5,097 nt of DNA from an uncultured Pseudomonadota bacterium (GTDB taxonomy: Bacteria > Pseudomonadota > Gammaproteobacteria > Burkholderiales > Thiobacillaceae): the NCBI GenBank assembly GCA_903883985.1, contig CAISDD010000136.1, positions 1 through 5,097 of the forward strand. Direction: 5' to 3'. Positions within the stretch are counted from its first letter, which is position 1. Every line of letters starts with the position of its first letter. Made by a program: the position numbers and the translations under genes. The notes beneath the pieces are model-generated. The model ran no database searches. It was not told the DNA's origin and saw only the letters and a program-made list of their open reading frames with translations. Below, piece by piece: positions 1 to 5,009 of this stretch.

Positions 1-59
1 CCTTGCAGGGCGCCCAGGCGATATTCTTTGGTGACGTGATCGACTTGGATGATGGGCAT
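1..59 (-). CDS. ABC transporter ATP-binding protein, N-terminal end (runs off window)
   Basis: Only the first 19 codons are present; the gene continues beyond base 1. Reading from the ATG at 59-57 gives MPIIQVDHVTKEYRLGALQ. The pattern I-x-V-x-x-V-[ST]-K-x-Y-R-L-G is the usual first beta strand and A-loop region of ABC ATPases. The aromatic residue (Tyr13 here) normally stacks on the ATP adenine. The KEYRLG variant is most familiar from polysaccharide and O-antigen exporters (Wzt/TagH type) and related export ATPases, so export of a glycan is the likeliest role, but the Walker motifs that would prove the family lie outside the window. No strong Shine-Dalgarno sequence is visible before the ATG. 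The region upstream (60-112) contains a small inverted repeat (GTAGG-tag-CCTAC, about 80-92). Two similar start segments occur further upstream, near 901 and 1295. Confidence 0.7.
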   Translation of the reverse strand, partial: MPIIQVDHVTKEYRLGALQ

Positions 60-112
60 AGTGAGTAACGTCTAGTGGGTAGGTAGCCTACGGTACGGTA
101 GTGCAGAAGAGC

Positions 113-350
113 TCAGCGCCTTATGCGGGTTGATGCGCATCGAGTTAATTCTCCCACATCACGCAAAACCGCATCGATTAAGTCTTTACGGATGTAAATT
201 CCGTTGTTCTGCAACTGGATGATGTAGGGCTTGATCGTTCCGATCAAACCTTTTTTTTGGCTTGGCGCAATATTCCCAAAGTGCCAATCCGAATCACGCC
301 GAAGTGCCCGCCACGCGCCGTGCCTGAGCATCATCCAACAACACTGCATT
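113..350 (-). pseudogene. DUF3368 (PIN-like, VapC-related) C-terminal remnant, frameshifted
   Basis: Three consecutive pieces in three frames add up to the C-terminal half of a DUF3368 protein, a PIN-like family often found in toxin-antitoxin pairs. Piece one (350-297) reads NAVLLDDAQARRVAGTSA, matching the usual xxLLDDxxAR segment. Piece two (about 297-252) reads IRIGTLGILRQAKKK, matching the conserved GTLGxLLxAK strand. Piece three (about 252-113) reads KGLIGTIKPYIIQLQNNG and then a segment ending VLRDVGE, the usual C-terminal end of the family. The shift between pieces two and three falls on a run of eight A residues (minus strand; 251-258), a classic slippage site. The N-terminal half with the first acidic residues is missing: a stop at 351-353 precedes piece one. 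This is a dead fragment. The family assignment comes from recalled motif patterns. Confidence 0.72.
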
Positions 351-431
351 TCATTGCATACCAATAAGTAATGTCACGTAACTTGCCTTCATTAAGCTGC
401 CGGCGCAGGCCCTCATCCCCGGCCCTTCCCC

Positions 432-523
432 CGGAGGGAGAAGGGGGTGGAACACTCTCCCTTCGGGAGAGGGCAGGGTGAGGGAGCCCGGTGGTAAGCC
501 AAATTGGTTTCGACAGGTTACTT
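432..523. repeat. Left copy of ~90-bp dispersed repeat (inverted relative to 5010-5097)
   Basis: This segment reappears in inverted orientation at the right end of the window. The shared core includes GTCGAAACCAATTTGGC and CCACCGGGCTCCCTCACC; one base differs near the end (CGACAGGTTACTT against CGACAGCTTACTT) and a few bases are gained here. Inside it lies a tight hairpin: CTCTCCC at 455-461 pairs with GGGAGAG at 465-471, closed by a C(UUCG)G loop. Adjacent bases 424-447 hold a second, imperfect pyrimidine/purine hairpin (CCTTCCCCC against GGAGGGAGAAGG), so the structured element may extend to about 400. Such elements are common intergenic repeats in GC-rich proteobacteria. Here it sits exactly where the PIN gene loses its similarity. 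Confidence 0.85.
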
Positions 524-798
524 AATGATGTCAGTTCATTAGCCTTTGAAATGATTGTCTTGGTCTCGTTGACATGAGTTTGAGCAATGGAACGCAATGA
601 TTCTATTGATTCCCTGCGATCTACAAATGGGTTGATCGAGTTTTCGTAATCCAGCACGTATGTCCAAACTAGTGCCAATCTGCCTTCACGCACATGTTGT
701 TATACTATCAGCTTGGCCTCTGTCTCGAACCGAATTCGTGCCTGTGATTGATCGTCGAACGGTCGGTTGAAGCAACGCATATCAAGGTAGATCAGCAT
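524..798 (-). pseudogene. PIN-domain protein, one in-frame stop and 3' end lost at a repeat
   Basis: From the ATG at 798 the product begins MLIYLDMRCFNRPFDDQSQ and continues to EAKLIV, then meets a TAA at 700-702. The same frame goes on with QHVREGRLALVWTYVLDYEN, then SINPFVDRRESIESLRSI and a helix ending KANELTSL. This matches a widespread PIN-like family with the pattern xIYLDNCCFNRPFDDQSQ...LVWSYxLDYEN.NPFxxR. The first metal-binding Asp (LD, residue 6) and the LDYEN segment are kept, although the usual Asn-Cys after LD is Met-Arg here. The expected following segment (KDALHIACA and the TTDD motif with the last acidic residues) is absent, because sequence identity switches to the dispersed repeat at about 523. 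One nonsense codon plus truncation makes this a probable pseudogene. It starts 4 bases after the short reading frame at 901-803. Confidence 0.78.
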
Positions 799-802
799 GA
801 GG

Positions 803-901
803 TCACTCGTGACCACGCGCCGAGCCGTTGCATCGCGCCTGAAGCCGCCAAACCGCATGGGCAGCGGTGGCATCCTTGGTGACATGATCGACGATGGGCA
901 T
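803..901 (-). other. Short reading frame (32 codons), copy 1 of a repeated start-like segment
   Basis: From ATG at 901 the frame reads MPIVDHVTKDATAAHAVW and ends RGHE-stop, just 4 bases before the PIN-domain start. It aligns without gaps, at about 79% nucleotide identity by eye over about 95 bases, with the frame starting at 1295. Its first codons also resemble the ABC ATPase start at 59 (MPIIQVDHVTK), two codons shorter. I do not recognise the peptide. It could be a scar of a duplicated 5' end of the ABC gene, or a degenerate antitoxin leader for the PIN gene. No convincing ribosome binding site is visible, and it is too short to call a gene. Confidence 0.4.
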
Positions 902-938
902 GGTTTAGCGAGTAGGGGCAGCGGGTTATCGTTATGTG

Positions 939-1082
939 TCAGCGGCGTACTTTGGCTTTTCTGCTAGGACGCCCGTACAGTTCTCGTTCAAGTCGTGTTG
1001 CCTTTCATGCAGAAACGATTCCGATGGAGCGGCCTCGTTCGGGATGGGCCACAAGAAGACGATTTATGTCTGGAGAATTGCG
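939..1082 (-). pseudogene. BrnT-family toxin, C-terminal remnant with internal stop
   Basis: One frame reads NRLLVAHPERGRSIGIVSA, then a TGA at 1005-1007, then KATRLERELYGRPSRKAKVRR-stop. BrnT toxins (ribonucleases of the BrnTA type II toxin-antitoxin system) end with the pattern GRLLVVVHTERG.RIRIISARKATRxERRxY. The match covers both sides of the stop, and the TGA sits exactly where the conserved Arg of SARKAT is expected, so a single CGA-to-TGA or AGA-to-TGA change explains it. The N-terminal half is not found upstream; a stop at 1083-1085 closes the frame and the bases above it do not resemble BrnT. No brnA antitoxin follows. It lies between the two related short frames. Assignment rests on recalled motifs; function is surely lost. 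Confidence 0.68.
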
Positions 1083-1118
1083 TCAAGATTGGTTTACAGG
1101 GCGGACGAAAGCTGCACA

Positions 1119-1295
1119 TCAGATTCCACTCATGGTTAGTATGCAGATGTTAACCCTATACCGCATGCTCTGCAGGCTATTATTTGGGTCTCCCTGCCAT
1201 GCGTGGCCACGCGTTGAACCGTTGCATCGCGCCTGAAGGGCTCCTATCCCATGGGCAGCGGCGGCGTCCTTGGTGAGATGGTTGACGACGGGCAT
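1119..1295 (-). other. Short reading frame (58 codons), copy 2 of the repeated start-like segment
   Basis: From ATG at 1295 the frame begins MPVVNHLTKDAAAAHGIG and continues ALQARCNGSTRGH, then runs on without recognisable similarity to a stop at 1119-1121. The first 31 codons parallel the frame at 901-803 (22 of 31 residues the same by eye). The segment GALQ also matches codons 16-19 of the ABC ATPase start. The nucleotide changes alter amino acids as readily as not, which argues against a conserved protein. It begins 2 bases after the stop of the MNT remnant. Best read as a duplicated, decaying gene start rather than a working gene. Confidence 0.38.
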
Positions 1296-1297
1296 GG

Positions 1298-1417
1298 CTA
1301 CGGATCGGGTGGGCGTGGTAGGCTGGCACGAGAGGCGAAGAGGTAGACAGTAGCATGCGCGTCAATCGCGTGGACCGCCTCCGTGATAGCCCGTCGTTGG
1401 GCATCGCTTAGTCGCAT
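1298..1417 (-). pseudogene. MNT-type nucleotidyltransferase, N-terminal remnant
   Basis: From ATG at 1417 the frame gives MRLSDAQRRAITEAVHAI, then DAHATVYLFASRASLPRPPDP-stop. Small nucleotidyltransferases (MNT antitoxins of HEPN-MNT pairs) begin MRLSxxQxxAIxxAV...xVxLFGSR followed by the catalytic GDIDL motif. The helix and the strand plus turn are present, but the turn reads ASR instead of GSR, and the sequence diverges just before GDIDL should appear, so no active site remains. The fragment ends 2 bases before the short frame at 1295. Motif similarity is good for its length, but only about 32 residues are informative. Confidence 0.6.
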
Positions 1418-1595
1418 GGGGCAGATCTTGATGGCATCTCGTATCCGTCAACCCTCGAAAGCGTGCGACTAAGGAACCGGCGATCCAGCGCGACTCTAAC
1501 ACACGGCGGGCCAAGCGATTCCGGGACAGTGCCAGAATTGAACCCCGTTGTGAAGCAGGGGGCATGCATATTTGGGGTACCAGCGTCGAACCCAC

Positions 1596-1622
1596 AAAAA
1601 AACGGGAGCCGCGGCTCCCGTT
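1596..1622 (-). terminator. Rho-independent terminator of the PEP-CTERM gene
   Basis: Bases 1601-1622 form a perfect inverted repeat (AACGGGAGCCG/CGGCTCCCGTT) that can fold to a GC-rich hairpin on the minus-strand transcript. It is followed by a run of seven U (complement of 1596-1602, its first two bases within the stem). It starts 27 bases after the PEP-CTERM stop codon. This is the strongest terminator in the window. It insulates the PEP-CTERM gene from the remnants downstream. Confidence 0.92.
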
Positions 1623-1648
1623 AATTCCCTCGACAAGTGCTGCAAGTG

Positions 1649-2314
1649 TCAGGCTTGCTTGTCCTGGCGGCGACGCGCTACGAATGCAACCAGAGCCAGA
1701 CCCGACATCATCAGGGCATACGTTTCGGGTTCTGGAACCGGTGCGGCTGCCATCACGTAGACATTGTCGATCACCACGTCCTTGGCTCCACCTGTACCCG
1801 GCGTGCTGAATGCGAAAGACACGACGTAGTTACCCGCGTTAAGATAGGTATCACTGGAGAAAGTCTTCCATCCCGTGCTGGAAGTAAAGTTGCTGCCTAT
1901 GGTTCCTGTCAGCAATGTGTTTCCGGCAATGGAACCGGTGAAGGCGGCGTTCACCGTGTTCTTGAGGCCATTCGTTGGCGCGTAGGCACTGAAGCCGATC
2001 TGGTAGTTACCAGCGGTAGTCACCGTGATCGTTTGCGTCAAGGTTTGGCTTGAAGAATCGCTGACAAAATACGCACCATAGCTGCCTCCACTAGCCGGAG
2101 CAGTAACGACCTCACCGAACGCACTGGTCGGATAGTCTGCACTCGAACCATAGGTAATGACGACTGCGGGGTAAATGTCGCTGACCACGCCGATCAGGGT
2201 CCAGTCAGCAAAAGTACCGGTTTCAAAGCTGCCGTTGGTAACCAGGTTGGTGGCCGAGGCGCTTAGTGGCGCAAACAGTGCGGCGGCGGCGAGGATGATA
2301 AGGTTTTTGCGCAT
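1649..2314 (-). CDS. PEP-CTERM sorting domain protein, secreted exosortase substrate
   Basis: This 221-residue protein is probably exported by Sec and anchored or processed by an exosortase. Residues 1-21 are a signal peptide: MRKN, a hydrophobic core (LIILAAAALFAPL) and SASA before the mature start TNLV. The mature part opens with NLVTNGSFETGTFADWT, the usual N-terminal motif of beta-sandwich (carbohydrate-binding-like or DUF642-like) secreted proteins. It is rich in Thr, Ser, Gly and Ala and has no cysteine. The C-terminus is a full PEP-CTERM signal: VPEPE at 193-197, a hydrophobic segment (YALMMSGLALVAFVA, 199-213), then RRR at 214-216. The start is supported by AAGGA (2321-2325) 6 bases upstream. 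It is a single-gene unit with a sigma-54-like promoter and its own terminator. The exosortase (EpsH/XrtA type) is not in the window. Such proteins are linked to exopolysaccharide and floc or biofilm formation; the specific role of this one is unknown. Confidence 0.93.
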   Translation of the reverse strand: MRKNLIILAAAALFAPLSASATNLVTNGSFETGTFADWTLIGVVSDIYPAVVITYGSSADYPTSAFGEVVTAPASGGSYGAYFVSDSSSQTLTQTITVTTAGNYQIGFSAYAPTNGLKNTVNAAFTGSIAGNTLLTGTIGSNFTSSTGWKTFSSDTYLNAGNYVVSFAFSTPGTGGAKDVVIDNVYVMAAAPVPEPETYALMMSGLALVAFVARRRQDKQA

Positions 2315-2413
2315 GATGTTTCCTTCAATGTAGGTGTTTGAAGAGTTTCCACGACGAGGATCGCCCGCCGCCGGCGCCTCTGGTCCGAGGCATCTTGATC
2401 TATGGCTCTATCA

Positions 2414-2429
2414 AGCAATAAACGCGCCA
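2414..2429 (-). promoter_or_regulatory. Sigma-54 (RpoN) -24/-12 promoter for the PEP-CTERM gene
   Basis: The minus strand reads TGGCGCGTTTATTGCT. The sigma-54 consensus is TGGCACG-N4-TTGCW, so only one of the twelve defined positions differs, and GG and GC are 12 bases apart as required. The predicted start is near 2403, leaving an untranslated leader of about 90 bases. PEP-CTERM genes under PrsK/PrsR and RpoN control are known in exosortase bacteria, so the element suits its gene. A short inverted repeat, CTTGAT-N10-ATCAAG (2394-2415), overlaps the -12 side and the start. Confidence 0.65.
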
Positions 2430-2524
2430 CATCTTGAAAACACGCCAGGTCAGCCACTTACATGAATAACGCCGTCGCCAGCCCCGGCCAGGATGACGAA
2501 TTTACGGCGCTAGTAGCGGCATCT

Positions 2525-2572
2525 CGACACCACGCGGGTTAGTTAGTGCTCTACCCGATTCGCCTGGTGTCG
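2525..2572. promoter_or_regulatory. Imperfect inverted repeat, possible upstream activator site
   Basis: CGACACCA (2525-2532) is matched by TGGTGTCG (2565-2572), and inside it CGGGT (2535-2539) is matched by ACCCG (2553-2557). Relative to the predicted sigma-54 start it lies at about -122 to -169, where enhancer-binding activators normally bind. It has no U run, so it is not a terminator. It could equally be an RNA structure or a repeat remnant; the activator role is inference from position only. Neighbouring bases add CCCCTT-N12-AAGGGG (2580-2603). Confidence 0.3.
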
Positions 2573-2685
2573 CGACTCACCCCTTGCGACCGACCGGAAG
2601 GGGCGACTGCCGGGTTGTTTTCCTAGGGCGACACCGATCTGTTCGATCACATGGTTATCGCGGGCAAGCCAGGCTACCGCTGGTA

Positions 2686-2714
2686 CCTCCGGTCACGGGA
2701 AGGCACACCGGAGG
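2686..2714 (-). terminator. Hairpin after hipA, weak terminator candidate
   Basis: CCTCCGGT (2686-2693) and ACCGGAGG (2707-2714) form an 8-bp GC-rich stem with a 13-base loop, starting 11 bases beyond the hipA stop codon on the minus-strand transcript. No run of U follows, so intrinsic termination would be inefficient. It may instead protect the 3' end of the mRNA. The remaining intergenic bases 2604-2685 show nothing I recognise. Confidence 0.35.
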
Positions 2715-2725
2715 CTTCGAATGGG

Positions 2726-3973
2726 TCAAGCTGCCAGGGCTTGTCCTTGGGTAGTGAGCATCCTGGCAAGATCGGTCATGGTCTTCTTGCGTAGCGGCAA
2801 GCCTTGGGCTTCTTCGCGCAGGGCGGCCGGGGTGAGACAGCCGAGCATGCCGTCCAACGTGCGACTAGCCTCGACTTCGCTGAGCCCGCCTTCCTTGGCG
2901 ACGGCGAGCAAGTGGGTACGACGTGGGGCCCGTCCTTCGCCAGCAACATCCATGAAATGCTCACCGTTGTAGCCGGCGCAGTAGGTAAGGTCAAACGGCG
3001 GCGCGAGCTTCCATTCGTTGTGCGCGTCAAGGCGGTAGGCAAGGTTCTTCGTGTGGTCGTCGCGGTTATGCAGGAGCACGTTGAAGACGCAGCGCTCCAA
3101 GGCCTTGTGCGCCTCTCGGACATCCCGGGTCAGGCGGCGGGTGGCGCGCAGAAAGTCACCGTATCCGACCGAGGGAACGCGGAAGTTGAGATGTAGAAGC
3201 CCCGCCAGCGAATGCACGTGGACGCGCTGGCCAGCCTCGCGGTCGAAACGGCGTACACCGAAGGCTGTAAGCTTGCCGCTAAGCTCAAAGAACTGGGTCG
3301 GCCCCATGCCCATGCCGCAACGGCGGGCGAGCCGTGCGTAGAGTTCCTCGACAGCACAGCTATCCGGGGCATCGGTGTCTGCCGGAAACTTGAAGAGCCA
3401 GGGCTCGGCCCCGGCGAGCACCCCTTCGCGCGTGCTCATCTGCCGCGAGGAGGGTTGGTAGTGAACGAGCACCTTGGGTCGGGCACCACTTGGAGAACCG
3501 CCCGCGTAGGCCAACTCGTCCAGCACGTAACGGTCGCTGTCCGTGAGTAGCGCTTGCACCTCCTGCGCAAGTTCGAGCAAGCTTAAGTCATGCTCGCCAG
3601 GCGAGCCGGCGCTAGCCGGCGCAAAGGTCAGCGCGCCCAAGGCCCTCTCGCCCAGGTACGCCAGGCGGTCACGCCCGGTGAGCCGAGCAGGGTCGATGCC
3701 ACGGCTGCGTAGCTTTCTGTCCATGAGGCGCCAACCCCAGCCATCAGGAAGCGCATCGTATAGCAGGCCGGGCAGGCGCAGCAGGTCCGTATACTGATTC
3801 TGCTGGTCCGGGTAGGCTGCCGTGCGCAGTGGCAGGCGCAGCGGCGACAATTCGAGGCCGCGGGCGAGCGCTTCTTGGGAATATTCGAACAGCACGGTCC
3901 GGGCATCATCGGCCAGCGTACCTAGCAACCATGACTCACCGCGCCCGGCGTAATGGACGGTCAGCTCTTTCAT
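2726..3973 (-). CDS. hipA: HipA-type serine/threonine kinase toxin
   Basis: This 415-residue protein is the toxin of a type II HipBA module. Classic HipA phosphorylates glutamyl-tRNA synthetase and halts translation; the target of this one is unproven. The N-terminal HipA_N (couple_hipA) region spans about residues 1-115, with GLLYDALPDGWGWRLMDRKL at about 69-88. The HipA_C kinase region follows. Visible motifs are a Gly/Ser-rich nucleotide loop AGGSPSGARPK (157-167), the ATP-binding Lys in LFKFP (Lys195), the catalytic motif HNRDDHTKN (302-310; Asp305 as base, Asn310 for metal), and PPFDLTY with metal-binding Asp328. The loop Ser residues are candidates for the inhibitory autophosphorylation known in the family. 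Length is close to the roughly 440 of E. coli HipA, and no key residue is missing. The ATG overlaps the hipB stop by 4 bases (ATGA) and has AGGGGG (3978-3983) upstream, so the two are translationally coupled. Confidence 0.95.
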   Translation of the reverse strand: MKELTVHYAGRGESWLLGTLADDARTVLFEYSQEALARGLELSPLRLPLRTAAYPDQQNQYTDLLRLPGLLYDALPDGWGWRLMDRKLRSRGIDPARLTGRDRLAYLGERALGALTFAPASAGSPGEHDLSLLELAQEVQALLTDSDRYVLDELAYAGGSPSGARPKVLVHYQPSSRQMSTREGVLAGAEPWLFKFPADTDAPDSCAVEELYARLARRCGMGMGPTQFFELSGKLTAFGVRRFDREAGQRVHVHSLAGLLHLNFRVPSVGYGDFLRATRRLTRDVREAHKALERCVFNVLLHNRDDHTKNLAYRLDAHNEWKLAPPFDLTYCAGYNGEHFMDVAGEGRAPRRTHLLAVAKEGGLSEVEASRTLDGMLGCLTPAALREEAQGLPLRKKTMTDLARMLTTQGQALAA

Positions 3974-4293
3974 GCGGCCCCCTTTGCTGCTTTTCTCCGA
4001 GCACGCTGGCGAGCAGGCGTCGCAGCCTGGTCGCGCATCATCTGAATGGAGTGCACCGGCTGGTCGAGCAGCGTTTGAAGCTCAGTCGTGGCGCTCAAAG
4101 CGTCGAGGATGGAGATAAATGTCTCTAGCTGGCACCGGCCGGACACTTCAAATTGGCGTAGCGTGCGTTCAGTCAGGCCGGCTCGACCGGCGAGCTCAAC
4201 AACAGTCAGGTTAAGCCCAAGACGGCGTACACGCACGCGCCGTCCTAGTTCGGCGCAGATTTCCTTGGGCATGGCCAATGACAAATCTGTCAT
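3970..4293 (-). CDS. hipB: HipB-type antitoxin and autorepressor (XRE helix-turn-helix)
   Basis: This 107-residue protein begins MTDLSLAMPKEICAELG. A Cro/C1-type helix-turn-helix domain covers about 12-75: the recognition unit is LTVVELAGRAGLTERTLRQ (29-47), followed by the FEVSG turn and a closing helix, TFISILDAL (58-66). Residues 94-104 form a basic tail (ARQRARRKAAK), perhaps a flexible protease-sensitive or DNA-contacting end. HipB proteins dimerise, bind operator repeats and hold HipA inactive. Position first in the operon with a 4-base overlap into hipA is the standard arrangement. The start at 4293 is supported by AGGA (4300-4303) 6 bases upstream; an internal Met at codon 8 is a less likely alternative. 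The -35/-10 and operator just upstream point to autoregulation. Confidence 0.9.
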   Translation of the reverse strand: MTDLSLAMPKEICAELGRRVRVRRLGLNLTVVELAGRAGLTERTLRQFEVSGRCQLETFISILDALSATTELQTLLDQPVHSIQMMRDQAATPARQRARRKAAKGAA

Positions 4294-4295
4294 GT

Positions 4296-4336
4296 TTCTT
4301 CCTGTTATCGCCTGTTTGTTTCATTAACAGGAAGAA
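4296..4336. promoter_or_regulatory. hipBA operator: perfect 12-bp inverted repeat
   Basis: TTCTTCCTGTTA (4296-4307) and TAACAGGAAGAA (4325-4336) are exact inverted copies separated by 17 bases. The pair ends 2 bases before the hipB ATG and overlaps the predicted -10 box and start site. A third partial copy (CCTGTT, 4311-4316) lies in the spacer. This placement fits a HipB dimer-of-dimers repressor site. The arm nearest hipB also contains its Shine-Dalgarno sequence (minus-strand AGGA). Confidence 0.75.
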
Positions 4337-4364
4337 TTGTGCCGTAATGACCATGATATCGCAA
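4336..4364 (-). promoter_or_regulatory. Sigma-70-type promoter of hipBA (candidate)
   Basis: On the minus strand TTGCGA (4359-4364) is followed after exactly 17 bases by CACAAT (4336-4341), each matching 4 of 6 consensus bases. Transcription would begin within the outer operator arm, so HipB binding would block it. An alternative -10, TATCAT (about 4353-4358), lacks a good -35. Confidence 0.45.
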
Positions 4365-4378
4365 GGCTATGCTTAGCG

Positions 4379-4832
4379 CTACCAGGCATATATGCGCAGC
4401 TTACAGTTCATGGGCAAACATAGGACGTCAGCCAACCGCCGGGGCGTGGCGAGGACTTCCGCAATCGATCGTGAATCGCCAAGTATCGGCAAGCTGACCG
4501 TAGGCGCCGGCACGCGGTAGCCACCGGCATCCGGATAGTTCCAGGCCGCCAAGGGCCAGTGCGAAGGCGGCGATTTTCAAGCAGCCGGGGTCCAGTTCCA
4601 GGCCATGCAGGTTGTCTGCGAGCACTGCGCACACCGCTTCTGTGGCGCTCAGGCCTTCGGCCCGCATGCGCATGGGGCCGAGCAGATGGAAGGCGGCGAC
4701 GATGAAATGGCCGGAGCCTCAAAGGGGTTCAAGGAGCTTGAAGTCCTTGAGAGTGTCGGGCCAACCCTCGAAGGTTCCGGCGGCAGGAACGGGTTTTGAT
4801 AGGGTAGCGGCCTTGGCCGCGATAATCGTGTC
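4379..4832 (-). pseudogene. N6-adenine DNA methyltransferase remnant (PglX / type IIG-like)
   Basis: Pieces in two frames match the SAM-binding core of class I N6-adenine DNA methyltransferases of the PglX (BREX) and type IIG kind. The first stretch (about 4796-4722) reads KPVPAAGTFEGWPD and then LKDFKLLEP, the usual lead-in. It should continue CCGSGHF, but a TGA at 4719-4721 replaces the second Cys, followed by GSGHFIVAAFHLL. The same frame goes on with EGLSATEAVCAVLADNL, then HGLELDPGCLKIAAFALAL, all conserved family blocks. Near 4543-4552 the frame shifts: frame one becomes meaningless, while another continues AWNYPDAGGYRVPAP as expected, before fading by about 4430. The catalytic NPPY motif and the bulk of the protein are missing, so this is a fragment of roughly 130 residues out of perhaps a thousand. 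It marks a lost restriction or BREX-like system. Confidence 0.72.
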
Positions 4833-4899
4833 GCCCTCACCACCAGAGTCAATCGCGGGCAAGCGTCGAAGCGATCGTCTCAAAACAACTACAGCAATC

Positions 4900-4995
4900 C
4901 CCTCCCCTTCAAGGGGAGGGTTAGGGTGGGGATGGGGTAAAAGTGACGGTGCAATGACCCCATCCCCATCCCGGCCTTCCCCTTGAAGGGGAAGG
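4900..4995. repeat. Long inverted repeat made of two pyrimidine-rich palindromes
   Basis: The left palindrome (4900-4920) is CCCTCCCCTT-C-AAGGGGAGGG; the right one (4975-4995) is CCTTCCCCTT-G-AAGGGGAAGG. The bases between are also inverted copies: GGTGGGGATGGGGT (4925-4938) against ACCCCATCCCCATCC. The whole block can fold into one long stem with a loop of about 18 bases. It looks like a pair of intergenic repeats inserted head to head, of a kind common in GC-rich proteobacteria. No gene is visible between 4833 and 5097. Confidence 0.85.
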
Positions 4996-5009
4996 AGAAA
5001 TACGGCAGT

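Noticed and set aside
934..1236. Overlapping plus-strand open frames of 100 and 67 codons
   Set aside because: They lie opposite the BrnT remnant and the repeated short segments, have no ribosome site and no recognisable motif.
1362..1595. Minus-strand open frame of 77 codons upstream of the MNT remnant
   Set aside because: No recognisable motif or ribosome site, and the overlapping MNT similarity is in another frame.
1564..2053. Plus-strand open frames opposite the PEP-CTERM gene
   Set aside because: The minus strand has a signal peptide, a PEP-CTERM tail, a ribosome site and a terminator; the plus frames have none.
2525..2600. Possible tRNA-like fold (GGGTAGAGC on the minus strand)
   Set aside because: No proper acceptor stem, T-arm consensus or anticodon arm could be assembled.
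2634..2790. Plus-strand frame reading DHMVIAGKPGYRWYLRS and onward
   Set aside because: It looked protein-like for a short stretch, but it has an upstream stop, no start signal, and overlaps the end of hipA; no family recognised.
2721..3797. Several plus- and minus-strand open frames within hipA
   Set aside because: They are shadows of the GC-rich hipA gene in other frames; composition is Arg/Ser/Ala rich and the main frame has all kinase motifs.
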